From JAEUJM01 sp041908445 (GTDB lineage: Bacteria > Actinomycetota > Acidimicrobiia > Acidimicrobiales > DATDAH01), in contig JAYRFK010000052.1 of assembly GCA_041908445.1 (NCBI GenBank), positions 310,001 through 374,000 on the forward strand: a stretch of DNA of 64,000 nucleotides. The letters run 5' to 3'. Below are positions 52,931-61,649 of this stretch, in pieces (the first letter of the stretch is position 1; every line of letters begins with the position of its first letter). The translations under genes and the position numbers were made by a program. The notes beneath the pieces were generated by a model. That model ran no database searches, was not told the DNA's origin, and saw only the letters and a list, made by a program, of their open reading frames with translations.

Positions 52931-53536
52931 TCAGTCGGCGAGGGGGCGGCGGCCAGCGCGGACGGCCTCTTCGACCAGCGTCGCCACCCAGGTGATGCCG
53001 GCGACGGCGCGGTCCGCGTCGAGCCCCCAGTCCACGGCGAGGCGCTCGTAGGTGGCGACGCCCCAGAGCACGTCGAGCACCGCCGCCGCGACGACCCGGT
53101 CCTCCTCCGGCCAGTCCTCGGCCACCGCGCCCACGGCGGCGAGCAGGCCGGCGTGCTGGCGCCGGCTCACCTCGGAGAGCGTCGGGTCGAGCGGGCCCCG
53201 GGGCTCGAGCGGGTGCGCGGCGATCTCCTCGACCACCCGGCCGATCACCTTGGGGAGGTCCCCGAGGCGCAGCTGCTCGAGGTCGATGCCGGCCTGCTCC
53301 TCGAGTCGGCGCATGGTGGCGTCCCGCAGCCCCCGCTCGTTGCCGAAGTGGCGGAAGACGGTGCGCTCGCTGACGTCGGCCCGCTCGGCGACCGCCCGCA
53401 CGGTGATCCCCTGCCAGTCCCGGATCGACGACTCGGCGAGCAGGTCGCACGCCGCCTCGATGATGCGGTCCCGCGTGGCGTTGGCCTGCTCCCGCCGCAG
53501 CGGGCTGTCGTAGCGGCGCCGGGACGGCTCGGTCAC
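52931..53536 (-). CDS. TetR-family transcriptional regulator
   Basis: 201 residues from GTG 53536. The N-terminal TetR domain has RDRIIEAACDLLAES and the HTH ITVRAVAERADVSERTVFRHFGNERGL (about residues 40-65). A helical ligand domain follows. It starts 4 bp after the P450 stop on the same strand, so it is cotranscribed and probably controls that P450 in response to a substrate or acyl-CoA. Confidence 0.9.
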   Translation of the reverse strand: MTEPSRRRYDSPLRREQANATRDRIIEAACDLLAESSIRDWQGITVRAVAERADVSERTVFRHFGNERGLRDATMRRLEEQAGIDLEQLRLGDLPKVIGRVVEEIAAHPLEPRGPLDPTLSEVSRRQHAGLLAAVGAVAEDWPEEDRVVAAAVLDVLWGVATYERLAVDWGLDADRAVAGITWVATLVEEAVRAGRRPLAD

Positions 53537-53540
53537 GAGC

Positions 53541-54737
53541 TCACGGCAGGCGGATGGGCATGGTCTCGTAGCCGCGGACGGTGGACGTCGGCGCCAGGTG
53601 GGCGCCGTCGAGGTCGACCTCCCACTCGGGCCAGCGCTTGAGCATCTCGTCCAGCACGACCCGGCCCTCGAGCCGGGCCAGCGCTGCGCCCAGGCAGAAG
53701 TGGGCGCCGTAGCCGAAGGTGAGGTGGCCGGCGGTGTTGCGGCGGATGTCGAAGCGGTCGGGGTCGACGAAGCGCTCGGGGTCACGGTTGGCCGACCCGA
53801 CGATCATGAGCATGGCGCTGCCGGCGGGGACGGTCTGGCCGTGCAGCTCGACGTCCTTGGCCACGTACCGGGCGATGTGGGGCCCGGGCGGCTCGAAGCG
53901 CAGGACCTCCTCGATGGTGTTGGGCACGAGGCCCGGGTCGGCGACGGCGGCGGCCCGCTGGTCGGGGTACTCGCCGAGCAGCTTGGTGAACCAGCCGATG
54001 AGCTTGGTGGTGGTCTCGTTCCCGGCACCGGCGACGACGGTGAGGTAGGTCGTCAGCTCCTCCCGGGTGAGGCGCCGGTGTTCGCCGTGCTCGTCGTCGA
54101 ACTCGACGTGGAGCATCTCGGTCATGATGTCGTCCGACGGGTGCTCGGCCCGCCAGTCGACGTACTCGCCGAAGTGGCTCGGGTCGATGAAGTCCTCGTC
54201 GATCTCCATGGGCTTGCCCGCCTCGGTGCGCAGGTGCTCGTCGCTACGGGCCCGCACCGCCTCCTGGTCCTGCTCGGGGATCCCGAGCAGCTTGGAGATG
54301 ACCTGCATGGGAACCACCCGCCCGATCTCCTCGACCACGTCGAACCCGCTGCTGCCGACGAGCGGGTCCATGCAGCGGGCGCAGAGCTCGCGGATCTCGT
54401 CCTCGAGCGAGGCCACCTTCTTCGGCGTGAACATCCGCGCCATCAGGCTGCGGTGGATGGTGTGCGTCGGCGGGTCCTCGAAGATGACGAGGCCCGGCGG
54501 CATCTCCATCCCGGACTTGATGATCTCGAGGATGCCGCCCCGGCCCGAGATGAACGTCTCCCGATCGACGAGGCCCCGCTCGACGTCGGCTGCCCGGCTC
54601 ACCGCCCAGAAGTCGTGCGGCTCGTTGTAGTAGAGCGGCGCCTCCGCCCGCAGGCGCTCGTACGTCGGGTACGGGTCGGCGTTGATGCCGATGTCGTACG
54701 GGTCGTAGTAGACGTCGCTGCCGGTCGTGACCGTCAT
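53541..54737 (-). CDS. Cytochrome P450
   Basis: 398 residues from the ATG at 54737 (GGGGGA 12 bp upstream), chosen over an earlier in-frame start because the homologous N-terminus begins MTVTTGSDVYYDPYD, as in the P450 at 30619. GAGNETTTK is the I-helix motif, EEVLR the ExxR, and FGYGAHFCLGAALARLEGR the heme loop. It is a soluble actinobacterial P450 and the paralogue of the 30619 gene. A TetR gene follows in the same operon. Substrate unknown. Confidence 0.94.
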   Translation of the reverse strand: MTVTTGSDVYYDPYDIGINADPYPTYERLRAEAPLYYNEPHDFWAVSRAADVERGLVDRETFISGRGGILEIIKSGMEMPPGLVIFEDPPTHTIHRSLMARMFTPKKVASLEDEIRELCARCMDPLVGSSGFDVVEEIGRVVPMQVISKLLGIPEQDQEAVRARSDEHLRTEAGKPMEIDEDFIDPSHFGEYVDWRAEHPSDDIMTEMLHVEFDDEHGEHRRLTREELTTYLTVVAGAGNETTTKLIGWFTKLLGEYPDQRAAAVADPGLVPNTIEEVLRFEPPGPHIARYVAKDVELHGQTVPAGSAMLMIVGSANRDPERFVDPDRFDIRRNTAGHLTFGYGAHFCLGAALARLEGRVVLDEMLKRWPEWEVDLDGAHLAPTSTVRGYETMPIRLP

Positions 54738-54837
54738 CGCTGCGCAGTGTCCCCCTGGTCGGCGGCTCGGGTCGGGCCGCTCGGCAATTTGATGGCAGCA
54801 CCGTGACACGAATATCGCGGCCGGTCAATCGAGCCTC

Positions 54838-54888
54838 GTTCCTCCAGCAGATCCGCGCGGTGGCACCTTCCGGATCTGCTGGAAGAAG
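54838..54888. repeat. Palindromic element 15 (single copy)
   Basis: 51 bp. Perfect 13-bp arms TCCAGCAGATCCG (54843-54855) and CGGATCTGCTGGA (54871-54883). It lies in the divergent gap between the P450 and the lipoprotein gene. The ends (GTTCC, AGAAG) only partly match the common ends. Confidence 0.6.
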
Positions 54889-54914
54889 TGGTCAGCCGGG
54901 GTCGCGCCAGCCGG

Positions 54915-54920
54915 TAGCGT
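54915..54920 (+). promoter_or_regulatory. -10 box of a leaderless promoter (lipoprotein gene)
   Basis: TAGCGT ends 8 nt before the GTG at 54929; no ribosome site. Confidence 0.45.
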
Positions 54921-54928
54921 CGCCGCCC

Positions 54929-56518
54929 GTGCCCTTCCGCCCCCGTCGACGTCCGCTGCGCCTCCTCGGCCTGACCGCGACGGCGGTGGCACTCGCGCTG
55001 ATCGGGGCGGCGTGCAGTGCGGACACGTCGGACGACACCGCACCCCGCGAGGGCTCGGCGGCCGAGACGAGCGGGCCGACCACCACCGAGGGCCCGCCTC
55101 CGGCGGGCACCCCGGCCGAGCTGGTCGAGCACGCCGAGGACTGGCCCACCGCCGGCCAGGACCTCCTCAACACCCGCACCGCGGCGAGCTCCACCATCAC
55201 GAGCGACAACGTCGACCAGTTGTCCGAGACCTGGCGGGCCGAGCTCGAGGGCGCCGGCGCGCTCACCACGGTGCCGATCGTCCAGGGCGACACCGTCTAC
55301 CTGCAGGGCGGCTTCGGCGACGTGTTCGCCCTCGACCGGGCGACGGGAGAGGAGCGGTGGTCCTCCGAGCCCCGGGGCCTCAACATCGGGCCGTTCGGCG
55401 TGGCCGTGGGCGACGGCCGGGTCTACGGCATGGACGCCGCGATCGGCGTGGTGGCCCTCGACGCCGCCGACGGCACCGAGGCCTGGGCCACCGACATCAC
55501 CGCCACCGACACGACCGGCGTCGACATCCAGCCGGTGATCGCCGACGGCACCGTCCTCGCCAGCTCGGTCCCCATCAGCATCGGCGGGATCTACGCCCCC
55601 GGTGACCGCGGCGTGGTGAGCGCCCTCGACGCCGCCACCGGTGAGGTGCGCTGGACCTTCGACACCGTCAAGGGCGACCTCTGGGGCCACCCCGAGGTCA
55701 ACTCCGGCGGCGGCGTCTGGTACTCACCGGTGGTCGACCTCGAGCGCCGCCTCGTCTTCGCCGGCGTGGCCAACCCGGCGCCGTTCCCGGGCACCCCCGA
55801 GTTCCCCAACGGCACCAGCCGACCCGGGCCCAACCTGTACACCAACTCGATCGTGGCCCTCGACCTCGACACCGGCGACCTCGAGTGGTTCCACCAGGTG
55901 ACGCCGCACGACATCTTCGACCGGGACCAGGTCCACACCCTGATGGCCCGCCTCGACGACGGCTCCGACGTCATCGTCAGCGCCGGCAAGTCGGGCGTCG
56001 TCGTCGGCCTCGACCCCGCCGACGGGACCGTCCGCTGGACGACCGAGGTCGGGCACCACCAGAACGACGACCTCGAGGCCCTCGACGGCCCGACCGTCGT
56101 CGCCCCCGGCACCTACGGCGGCGTGCTCACCCCGCCGGCCACCGCCGACGGCGTCGTGTACCTGGCCACGGTCGACGCCCCCACCGAGTTGCCGCCCGAC
56201 GAGACCGCCTACTTCGGCGCGCCGCTCGGGTCCGCCGACGGCGAGATCACCGCGGTCTCGGCCGACACCGGCGAGGTGCTCTGGGCGACGGAGGTGCCCG
56301 GCGACCCCCTCGGCGCCACCACCGTCGTCAACGACCTCGTCTTCACCGTCCTGCTCGACGGCACCCTGCTCGCCCTCGACCGAGACAGCGGCGAGGTCGT
56401 CTGGACCGGCGACGCCGGCGGCGGCGTCAACGGCTGGATGGCCGTCGCCGGCGACGAGCTCTTCGTCCCCGTCGGCAACGCCGACCCGCCAGCGCTCCTC
56501 CACCTCTCCCTGGGCTGA
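54929..56518 (+). CDS. PQQ-type beta-propeller lipoprotein
   Basis: 529 residues from GTG 54929. An arginine-rich N-terminus, a hydrophobic core and the lipobox LIGAAC (Cys at 29) mark an exported lipoprotein. A low-complexity Thr/Pro/Ala/Glu spacer follows. The rest is a propeller of PQQ-like repeats (VFALDRATGEERWS, VSALDAATGEVRWTF, ALDLDTGDLEWFHQ, GLDPADGTVRWT). It may be a quinoprotein dehydrogenase, since a GxWYSP segment like those of alcohol dehydrogenases is present, or a structural BamB-like protein. No PQQ synthesis genes are in the window. The promoter looks leaderless. Confidence 0.85.
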   Translation: MPFRPRRRPLRLLGLTATAVALALIGAACSADTSDDTAPREGSAAETSGPTTTEGPPPAGTPAELVEHAEDWPTAGQDLLNTRTAASSTITSDNVDQLSETWRAELEGAGALTTVPIVQGDTVYLQGGFGDVFALDRATGEERWSSEPRGLNIGPFGVAVGDGRVYGMDAAIGVVALDAADGTEAWATDITATDTTGVDIQPVIADGTVLASSVPISIGGIYAPGDRGVVSALDAATGEVRWTFDTVKGDLWGHPEVNSGGGVWYSPVVDLERRLVFAGVANPAPFPGTPEFPNGTSRPGPNLYTNSIVALDLDTGDLEWFHQVTPHDIFDRDQVHTLMARLDDGSDVIVSAGKSGVVVGLDPADGTVRWTTEVGHHQNDDLEALDGPTVVAPGTYGGVLTPPATADGVVYLATVDAPTELPPDETAYFGAPLGSADGEITAVSADTGEVLWATEVPGDPLGATTVVNDLVFTVLLDGTLLALDRDSGEVVWTGDAGGGVNGWMAVAGDELFVPVGNADPPALLHLSLG

Positions 56519-56542
56519 CCGCCAGCGACGACACCGGTCCTC

Positions 56543-56593
56543 GAATTTCGTGGTGGTTCGCCCCCGTTACGGGGGACAACCAACAGGAAATTC
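56543..56593. repeat. Palindromic element 16 (single copy)
   Basis: 51 bp. 23-nt arms (56543-56565, 56571-56593) pair at 19 of 23 positions. Between convergent genes. The ends differ from the common GTTCTGG type. Confidence 0.55.
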
Positions 56594-56619
56594 CTGGACC
56601 TGGGCGCCGCCGACGAGGC

Positions 56620-57672
56620 TCAGGTCATGAGCGAGGTGACGGTGGGGAGGTCGGCGTAGGTGGCGATGCCGGGCGCCGCCGCGACCACGGCGGGGATGGC
56701 GTTGACCGCCGGGGTGGCGGTGATGCGCATGCCGATGCTGCGGAAGTCGTCGACGTCCATGGTCGTCATGTCCTCGTCGGGCCAGAGGTCGAGCTTGATG
56801 CGCAGGTTGGGGTCACCCTCGACCTCGACCACGTAGCCGAACTCCACCGGCAGCGGCGGGTCGATCTTGTCGCCGATGGCCCAGCGCTGGTGGACGCCGA
56901 TGCGCACCTGGCCGTCGACCAGGCCGTCCCAGTCCACGTCCATGCCGGCGACATGGCCGGCGGGGATCGACATGCCGGGGATCTCGAGGTCCTCGGTGGC
57001 GTGGGCGAAGGTGACCGTGCAGCGGCGCTCGTCGAGGGTGAGGCCCATGAGGCCGGCCAGCTCCTCGAGGGCGTCGCCGAAGACGATGGTGGCCTGCTCG
57101 ACGTCGGCCGCGTGGCCCGGGTCGCCGCCGGGGCGGTTCCAGCCCACGCCGGTGAAGTTGGGGTCGTTGGCGAACAGGGTCACGTCGGCGGACTCGCTCA
57201 GGGTGAGCTTGCGGATGTTGCGGCTGATGCCGGCACCCACGGCGGCGAACAGCTCGGCGAAGCCGGGGTTCACGCCGGTGCCGAGGATGGTGGCACCGCC
57301 CGCCTCGGCCGCCTCCCGGATGGTGGCGGTGGCCTCGGGCCCGATGCCGTAGCCGGTGAGGAACTCGGACGTGGTGACGACGTTGACGCCGGCGCGCAGG
57401 ATGCGGGCGACCTCGTCGGGGTCGATGTGGAGGCGGTTGTAGGAGACGCAGTCCGGCGCCAGTGCCAGCAGCGCGGCCTCGTCGTTCGTGGCCAGCACGC
57501 CGGTCGGCTCGTCGAGCCCGCACAGCTCGGCGGCGTCCTTGCCCACCTTGCCGGGGTCGTGGGCGAACACGCCGCCGAGCTCGAGGTCGGGCCGGCGCAC
57601 GATCTCCTTGACGGCCTGCTGACCGACGTAGCCGGTCGTCCACTGCACCACGCGAAGCGGCTGCTCCCCCAT
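56620..57672 (-). CDS. DapB-like NAD(P)-binding reductase
   Basis: 350 residues from the ATG at 57672 with GGGGGAACG before it. The N-terminal Rossmann fold reads RVVQWTTGYVGQQAVKEIV, followed by DLELGGVFAHDPGKVGKDAAELCG and VNVVTTSEFLTGYG, like dihydrodipicolinate reductase N-terminal domains. The C-terminal half is long and lacks lysine-pathway motifs. Similar proteins are called diacylglycerol- or 2,4-diaminopentanoate-dehydrogenase-like, so a true lysine role is doubtful. Divergent from a SnoaL-like gene. Confidence 0.75.
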   Translation of the reverse strand: MGEQPLRVVQWTTGYVGQQAVKEIVRRPDLELGGVFAHDPGKVGKDAAELCGLDEPTGVLATNDEAALLALAPDCVSYNRLHIDPDEVARILRAGVNVVTTSEFLTGYGIGPEATATIREAAEAGGATILGTGVNPGFAELFAAVGAGISRNIRKLTLSESADVTLFANDPNFTGVGWNRPGGDPGHAADVEQATIVFGDALEELAGLMGLTLDERRCTVTFAHATEDLEIPGMSIPAGHVAGMDVDWDGLVDGQVRIGVHQRWAIGDKIDPPLPVEFGYVVEVEGDPNLRIKLDLWPDEDMTTMDVDDFRSIGMRITATPAVNAIPAVVAAAPGIATYADLPTVTSLMT

Positions 57673-57813
57673 CGTTCCCCCTCGTCGTCCCCCGTCGCCG
57701 GGTCGCCGGGCCTCCGGCGGCGCCCATCGTAGGGCAGATCGGATGGCGTACTCTCGTGAGACAAGAGCGTGGTTCTCCGGCCGCGCCGCTCGGGGAAGGA
57801 CGACAGGGACGCC

Positions 57814-58317
<504 letters not shown>

Positions 58318-58390
58318 GCCCCACCCCGCTGCGGTGACCGACACCGCTCGGCGCATGGTGTGCCTGTGTCCTGACGCAAACAGCGCCGAG

Positions 58391-58413
58391 TAGCGTACCA
58401 CAGATGGTACGCT
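58391..58413 (+). promoter_or_regulatory. Leaderless promoter and operator of the HTH-MNT gene
   Basis: TAGCGT (58391-58396) ends 7 nt before the ATG at 58404. AGCGTACCA (58392-58400), CAGA, TGGTACGCT (58405-58413) are perfect 9-bp arms spanning both the -10 and the start codon. Binding by the gene's own HTH would shut off transcription. Confidence 0.7.
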
Positions 58414-58943
58414 CGTCCTCGATGCCGAGGGACACATCGCCCGACCAGGAGGTGCTCCTCCGCCTCCTGACCCAGCTCGACGACGCCCGCCGGGCGCGCG
58501 GCGAGTCGAAGGCCGACGTCGCCCGGGGTGCTGGACTCAGCGAACCAGCCGTGCGGCGCCTGTTCTCGGGGGCGAACCCGAACCCGACGGTGAAGACCCT
58601 CGACGCCATCGCCGAACACCTTGGACTCGCGCTCACCTTCGAGCGGAGCGAGGCGAGCGAGGCGCCGACGCTCGAGGCCCTCCGCCGACGAGCCGACGAG
58701 ATCGCCGAGATCGTGAGGGCCCACGGCGGACGCAACGTCCGGGTCTTCGGTTCCGTCGCCCGCGGTCAGGCCCGGCCGGGATCGGACGTCGACCTCTTGG
58801 TCGATCTCGACCGGGGCACCTCACTGTTCGGCCTCAGCGCCATGGAGATCGAGTTGGAGCAGCTCCTCGGGTGCCCGGTGGACGTGGTCACGTCGGGCCA
58901 TGACCGCATGGCCCACATCCACGAGGAGGCCGTCGCCCTTTGA
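58404..58943 (+). CDS. HTH-MNT nucleotidyltransferase (antitoxin-like)
   Basis: 179 residues. An XRE-type helix-turn-helix covers about 34-75 (SKADVARGAGLSEPAVRRLF). The minimal nucleotidyltransferase signature FGSVARG...SDVDLLVDL follows (GS at 116-117, Asp at 128 and 130). MNT proteins paired with HEPN toxins neutralise them by adding AMP to a tyrosine. Here the antitoxin also has its own DNA-binding domain, which suits the palindrome over the start. The HEPN gene overlaps by 4 bp. Confidence 0.88.
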   Translation: MVRSSSMPRDTSPDQEVLLRLLTQLDDARRARGESKADVARGAGLSEPAVRRLFSGANPNPTVKTLDAIAEHLGLALTFERSEASEAPTLEALRRRADEIAEIVRAHGGRNVRVFGSVARGQARPGSDVDLLVDLDRGTSLFGLSAMEIELEQLLGCPVDVVTSGHDRMAHIHEEAVAL

Positions 58944-59278
58944 CGAACGACCCTCGCCGGCGCCTCGATGACATCCTGGACCGCTGCGAAGCAGCTCGGC
59001 TGATCGTCGCCGAGGGCCGGGAACGCTTCGATGCAGACGTGCTCCTGCAGCATGCAGCGAAGTCGATCCTCACCGACATCGGCGAAGCCGCCAAGAACCT
59101 CGGTGGCCTCGAGGACCAGCTCGACGGCATCCCGTGGTCGCAGGTCGCCGCCATGCGCGACCGGATCACCCACCGCTACTTCGACATCGACCACGACGTC
59201 GTGTGGGACACGCTCACGGTCCACCTGCCGCAGATGGCCACAACGGTCCGGGAGTTCCTCGACCGAACCGAGTCATGA
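58940..59278 (+). CDS. HEPN (HepT-like) toxin
   Basis: 112 residues from TTG 58940, overlapping the MNT stop (TTGA). The HEPN catalytic motif is R73xxxxH78 followed by Y80 (RDRITHRY), the RX4HXY pattern of HepT ribonucleases, where the Tyr is the target of AMP addition. The helical body (ILTDIGEAAKNLG) matches the family. It forms a type VII toxin-antitoxin module with the upstream gene. Activity is inferred from motifs. Confidence 0.88.
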   Translation: MTNDPRRRLDDILDRCEAARLIVAEGRERFDADVLLQHAAKSILTDIGEAAKNLGGLEDQLDGIPWSQVAAMRDRITHRYFDIDHDVVWDTLTVHLPQMATTVREFLDRTES

Positions 59279-59345
59279 TCGCCGGGCTGGCCCGCCTCCG
59301 AGGCCTGGCTGGCCCGGAGGCGCGAACCGAGCTCGCGGCCGACGG

Positions 59346-59603
59346 CTACGAGGCGGTCTCGGGCTCCGCCGGGCGGATGGCCGACCAGCCGAGCTTCGCC
59401 AGGATGGCGAAGGCGACGACGTCGTCGGTGAGGCCGAGGGGCCCGAGGAGCGCCTCCGGGATCACGTCCACCGGCGACAGGATGTAGATCGCCGCGATGA
59501 CGAGCACCACCCACTCGGTGGCCTTCAACCCGCGGCGCTTGCGGGGGGCGGCGGCAGTCTCGGACGCCGCTCGGACATCGTCGGGTTTCGTGCTCACGGC
59601 CAC
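59346..59603 (-). CDS. DUF1232 (YkvA-like) membrane protein
   Basis: 85 residues from GTG 59603 with GAGGAGAG before it. The core ATEWVVLVIAAIYILSPVDVIPEALLGPLG contains the DUF1232 motif SPxDxIP inside one membrane segment, and a second hydrophobic stretch (DDVVAFAILAKLGW) follows. Function of this family is unknown; it resides in the membrane. Possible -10 TAGCGT lies about 45 bp upstream. Confidence 0.8.
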   Translation of the reverse strand: MAVSTKPDDVRAASETAAAPRKRRGLKATEWVVLVIAAIYILSPVDVIPEALLGPLGLTDDVVAFAILAKLGWSAIRPAEPETAS

Positions 59604-59726
59604 GATCTCTCCTCGTCCCGCCTCGATGGGAGGCGTTACCCACCACAACGCTAGCGGCGCGCATCTGGTGCCCGCCGCAGGCGTGTCACCGGTCACGTCG
59701 AGGTGGTGCCACCCCGAAGTCGTCCG

Positions 59727-60386
59727 TCAGCCGCGCTTGCGGGCCAGGGTGAGGCCGTCCCCGATGGGCAGGATCAGCGACTCGAGCTCGGGGTGGGCGG
59801 CGACGTGGTCGTTGCAGCGGCGGATGGCCTCGGTGTTGTCGTCGCTCATCTCGGCGTCGACGACGTTGCCGCTCCACAGGACGTTGTCGATGAGCAGCAG
59901 GCCCCCGGGCCGCAGGCGGGGTACGAGCTCATCGACGTAGCGGACGTAGCTCGGCTTGTCGGCGTCGACGAAGGCGAGGTCGAACTGCGGCTCGGCCGGC
60001 AGCGCCGCCAGGGTGTCGGCGCCGGGCCCGATGCGCAGCTCGATCTTCCCGCCGACGCCGGCCCGGTCCCAGTGCTCGCGCCCGATCGCGGTCCACTCCT
60101 CGCTGACGTCGCAGCAGAGCAGGTGCCCGTCGTCGGGCAGCGCCCGGGCGAGGCACAGCGCCGAGTAGCCGGTGAACGTTCCGACCTCGACCGCCCGCCG
60201 GGCGCCGACGATCCGCACCAGCAGGGTGAGCAGGTTCCCCTGGTCGACCGCGATCTGCATCCCCGAGATGTCGCCGAGCGCCTGGGTCGTCTCGATCAGC
60301 GACCGCTGCACCTCGTCCGCCGGCGTCGTGTGGGCGACGAGGTAGTCGTTGAGAACATCGTCGATGAGGAAGCTCCGCGGGGCCAT
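59727..60386 (-). CDS. Class I SAM-dependent O-methyltransferase
   Basis: 219 residues from the ATG at 60386. It matches the caffeoyl-CoA/catechol O-methyltransferase group: AVEVGTFTGYSALCLARALP binds SAM, FDLAFVDADKPSYVRYVDEL carries metal ligands, and GGLLLIDNVLWSGNV is the next landmark. It methylates a catechol-like or CoA-bound phenolic hydroxyl using a divalent metal in the cytosol. Divergent from the winged-helix nucleotidyltransferase gene. Substrate unknown. Confidence 0.9.
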   Translation of the reverse strand: MAPRSFLIDDVLNDYLVAHTTPADEVQRSLIETTQALGDISGMQIAVDQGNLLTLLVRIVGARRAVEVGTFTGYSALCLARALPDDGHLLCCDVSEEWTAIGREHWDRAGVGGKIELRIGPGADTLAALPAEPQFDLAFVDADKPSYVRYVDELVPRLRPGGLLLIDNVLWSGNVVDAEMSDDNTEAIRRCNDHVAAHPELESLILPIGDGLTLARKRG

Positions 60387-60432
60387 CCCCCGAGCCTCAC
60401 ACCCGATCGGGACCTGCGCCAGTGGTCGATCA

Positions 60433-60470
60433 TATATCCACGAAATGAGAGGTATCATCCAATTCGTGGA
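60433..60470 (+). promoter_or_regulatory. Promoter and palindromic operator of the winged-helix gene
   Basis: TCCACGAA (60437-60444) and TTCGTGGA (60463-60470) are perfect 8-bp arms around an 18-bp centre that contains the ATG at 60445. TATATC (60433-60438) is a -10 candidate 6 nt before it. Autoregulation is likely. Confidence 0.6.
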
Positions 60471-61065
60471 CAAAGCGCCGGCGCCGCCGCTGCTCCCGAT
60501 CTTCCGGTCCCGCCAGCAAGCGGACCTGCTCACCTTCCTCCTCACCCAGCCCGAGCGTGAGATCAGCGTCACCGAGCTGAGCCGGCGCCTGGGTATCCCG
60601 TACCCGTCGGCCCACCGGGAGGTGGAGCGGGCCCAGGCCACCGGCCTCATCCGCTCCCAACGGATCGGCAACACCCGCCTGGTCAAAGCCGACGTCGACA
60701 GCCCGTACCACCGCCCCCTCGCCGACCTGCTCGAGCGTGCCTTCGGCGTCCCGTGGGTGCTCGCCGCCGCGCTCGCCCCGGTCGACGGGATCACCGAAGC
60801 CCATGTCTTCGGTTCCTGGGCGGCGGCCCATGCCGGCGCCGTACCCGAGCGCCCCGTCGCCGACCTCGACCTGCTCGTGCTCGGCGACCCGGACCGCGAC
60901 GCCCTCTACGCGGCCGTCTCGACCGCGGAGGAGCGCCTCGGCCGCCCCATCGAGGTGACCATCCGCCCGGCGACCTGGCTCGCCGATGGCGACGGCACCT
61001 TCCACGCCACCGTGACCTCCCGCCCCCTCGTCCCCGTTCCCCGATACACCACCTCAACCGGCTGA
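60445..61065 (+). CDS. Winged-helix/nucleotidyltransferase fusion protein
   Basis: 206 residues from the ATG at 60445, or about 199 from GTG 60466. An N-terminal winged helix (TFLLTQPEREISVTELSRRLGIPYPSAHREVERA) is followed by a minimal nucleotidyltransferase-like domain (VFGSWAAAHAGAVP, then DLDLLVLGD). The layout matches DNA-binding antitoxin-type nucleotidyltransferases. Its stop overlaps the converging HEPN-like gene by 12 bp. The promoter holds a palindrome fitting self-repression. Confidence 0.8.
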   Translation: MRGIIQFVDKAPAPPLLPIFRSRQQADLLTFLLTQPEREISVTELSRRLGIPYPSAHREVERAQATGLIRSQRIGNTRLVKADVDSPYHRPLADLLERAFGVPWVLAAALAPVDGITEAHVFGSWAAAHAGAVPERPVADLDLLVLGDPDRDALYAAVSTAEERLGRPIEVTIRPATWLADGDGTFHATVTSRPLVPVPRYTTSTG

Positions 61066-61524
61066 GAGCGCCGACTCCACGACGACGAGCGCTCGGCCGG
61101 CCAGGTCGAGCGCCCACCTCGCGTCGGCCTCGACCTTCTCCACCGGATGCTCGGGGTCGAAGTACTCCGACGTGTGTCGCTCCCGACGGAACCGCTCGGC
61201 GGACGCCGGCGAGAACGGCCCCGGGCCTGCCCCGACGGTCGCCGCCGCGATGTCGCAGGAGATGCGGTGGGCGCCGGCGACCGCCGGCACCCGATAGCCG
61301 AGACAAAGGACCACGGCGTCGGCGGCGCTCCGATAGGCGTCGTACGCCGACGTGAACGCCGGATCCCACAGGCCGGCATCGACGAGAAGCGCCGCGGCCG
61401 TCCCACGCGCCTTCGCTCGGTCGAGACAGACCCACGCGGCTGCGGCGACGTCGCCCTCGATGGGTTCGACGTCGCCACGACGCTCGAACAGGTCGAGGGC
61501 CCGACGGGCCCGCTCGTGGTCCAC
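61054..61524 (-). CDS. HEPN-like protein facing the nucleotidyltransferase
   Basis: 156 residues from GTG 61524, supported by TAGCTT 7 nt upstream (leaderless). A helical HEPN-type body (TSAYDAYRSAADAVVLCLGYRV) leads to RRERHTSEYFDP, an R...H motif resembling the HEPN active site. HEPN toxins normally sit beside MNT-type nucleotidyltransferases; here the two genes converge and overlap by 12 bp instead of forming an operon. The toxin role is inferred. Confidence 0.65.
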   Translation of the reverse strand: MDHERARRALDLFERRGDVEPIEGDVAAAAWVCLDRAKARGTAAALLVDAGLWDPAFTSAYDAYRSAADAVVLCLGYRVPAVAGAHRISCDIAAATVGAGPGPFSPASAERFRRERHTSEYFDPEHPVEKVEADARWALDLAGRALVVVESALSAG

Positions 61525-61531
61525 GGCCCGC

Positions 61532-61537
61532 AAGCTA
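61532..61537 (-). promoter_or_regulatory. -10 box of a leaderless promoter (HEPN-like gene)
   Basis: TAGCTT on the minus strand, 7 nt before the GTG at 61524. Confidence 0.4.
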
Positions 61538-61613
61538 GGGAGGGCCACTGACAAGAACGTCTGGGCTCACAGCGCCCTCGGTTCCGGGTGGAAACGGCGC
61601 TCACGCCGGCGTG

Positions 61614-61649
61614 TTGACAGCACTCTTCTCAGACGAGAACAATGTTTCC
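61614..61649 (+). promoter_or_regulatory. Promoter and GAGAAC-type operator of the acyl-CoA ligase gene
   Basis: TTGACA (61614-61619) is a consensus -35. AACAAT (61638-61643) is a -10 candidate 18 bp on. GACGAGAACAATGTTTCC (61632-61649) matches the sites at 3893, 46097 and 47130 and overlaps the -10. TTCTC-AGAC-GAGAA (61626-61639) is a further inverted repeat. Confidence 0.6.
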
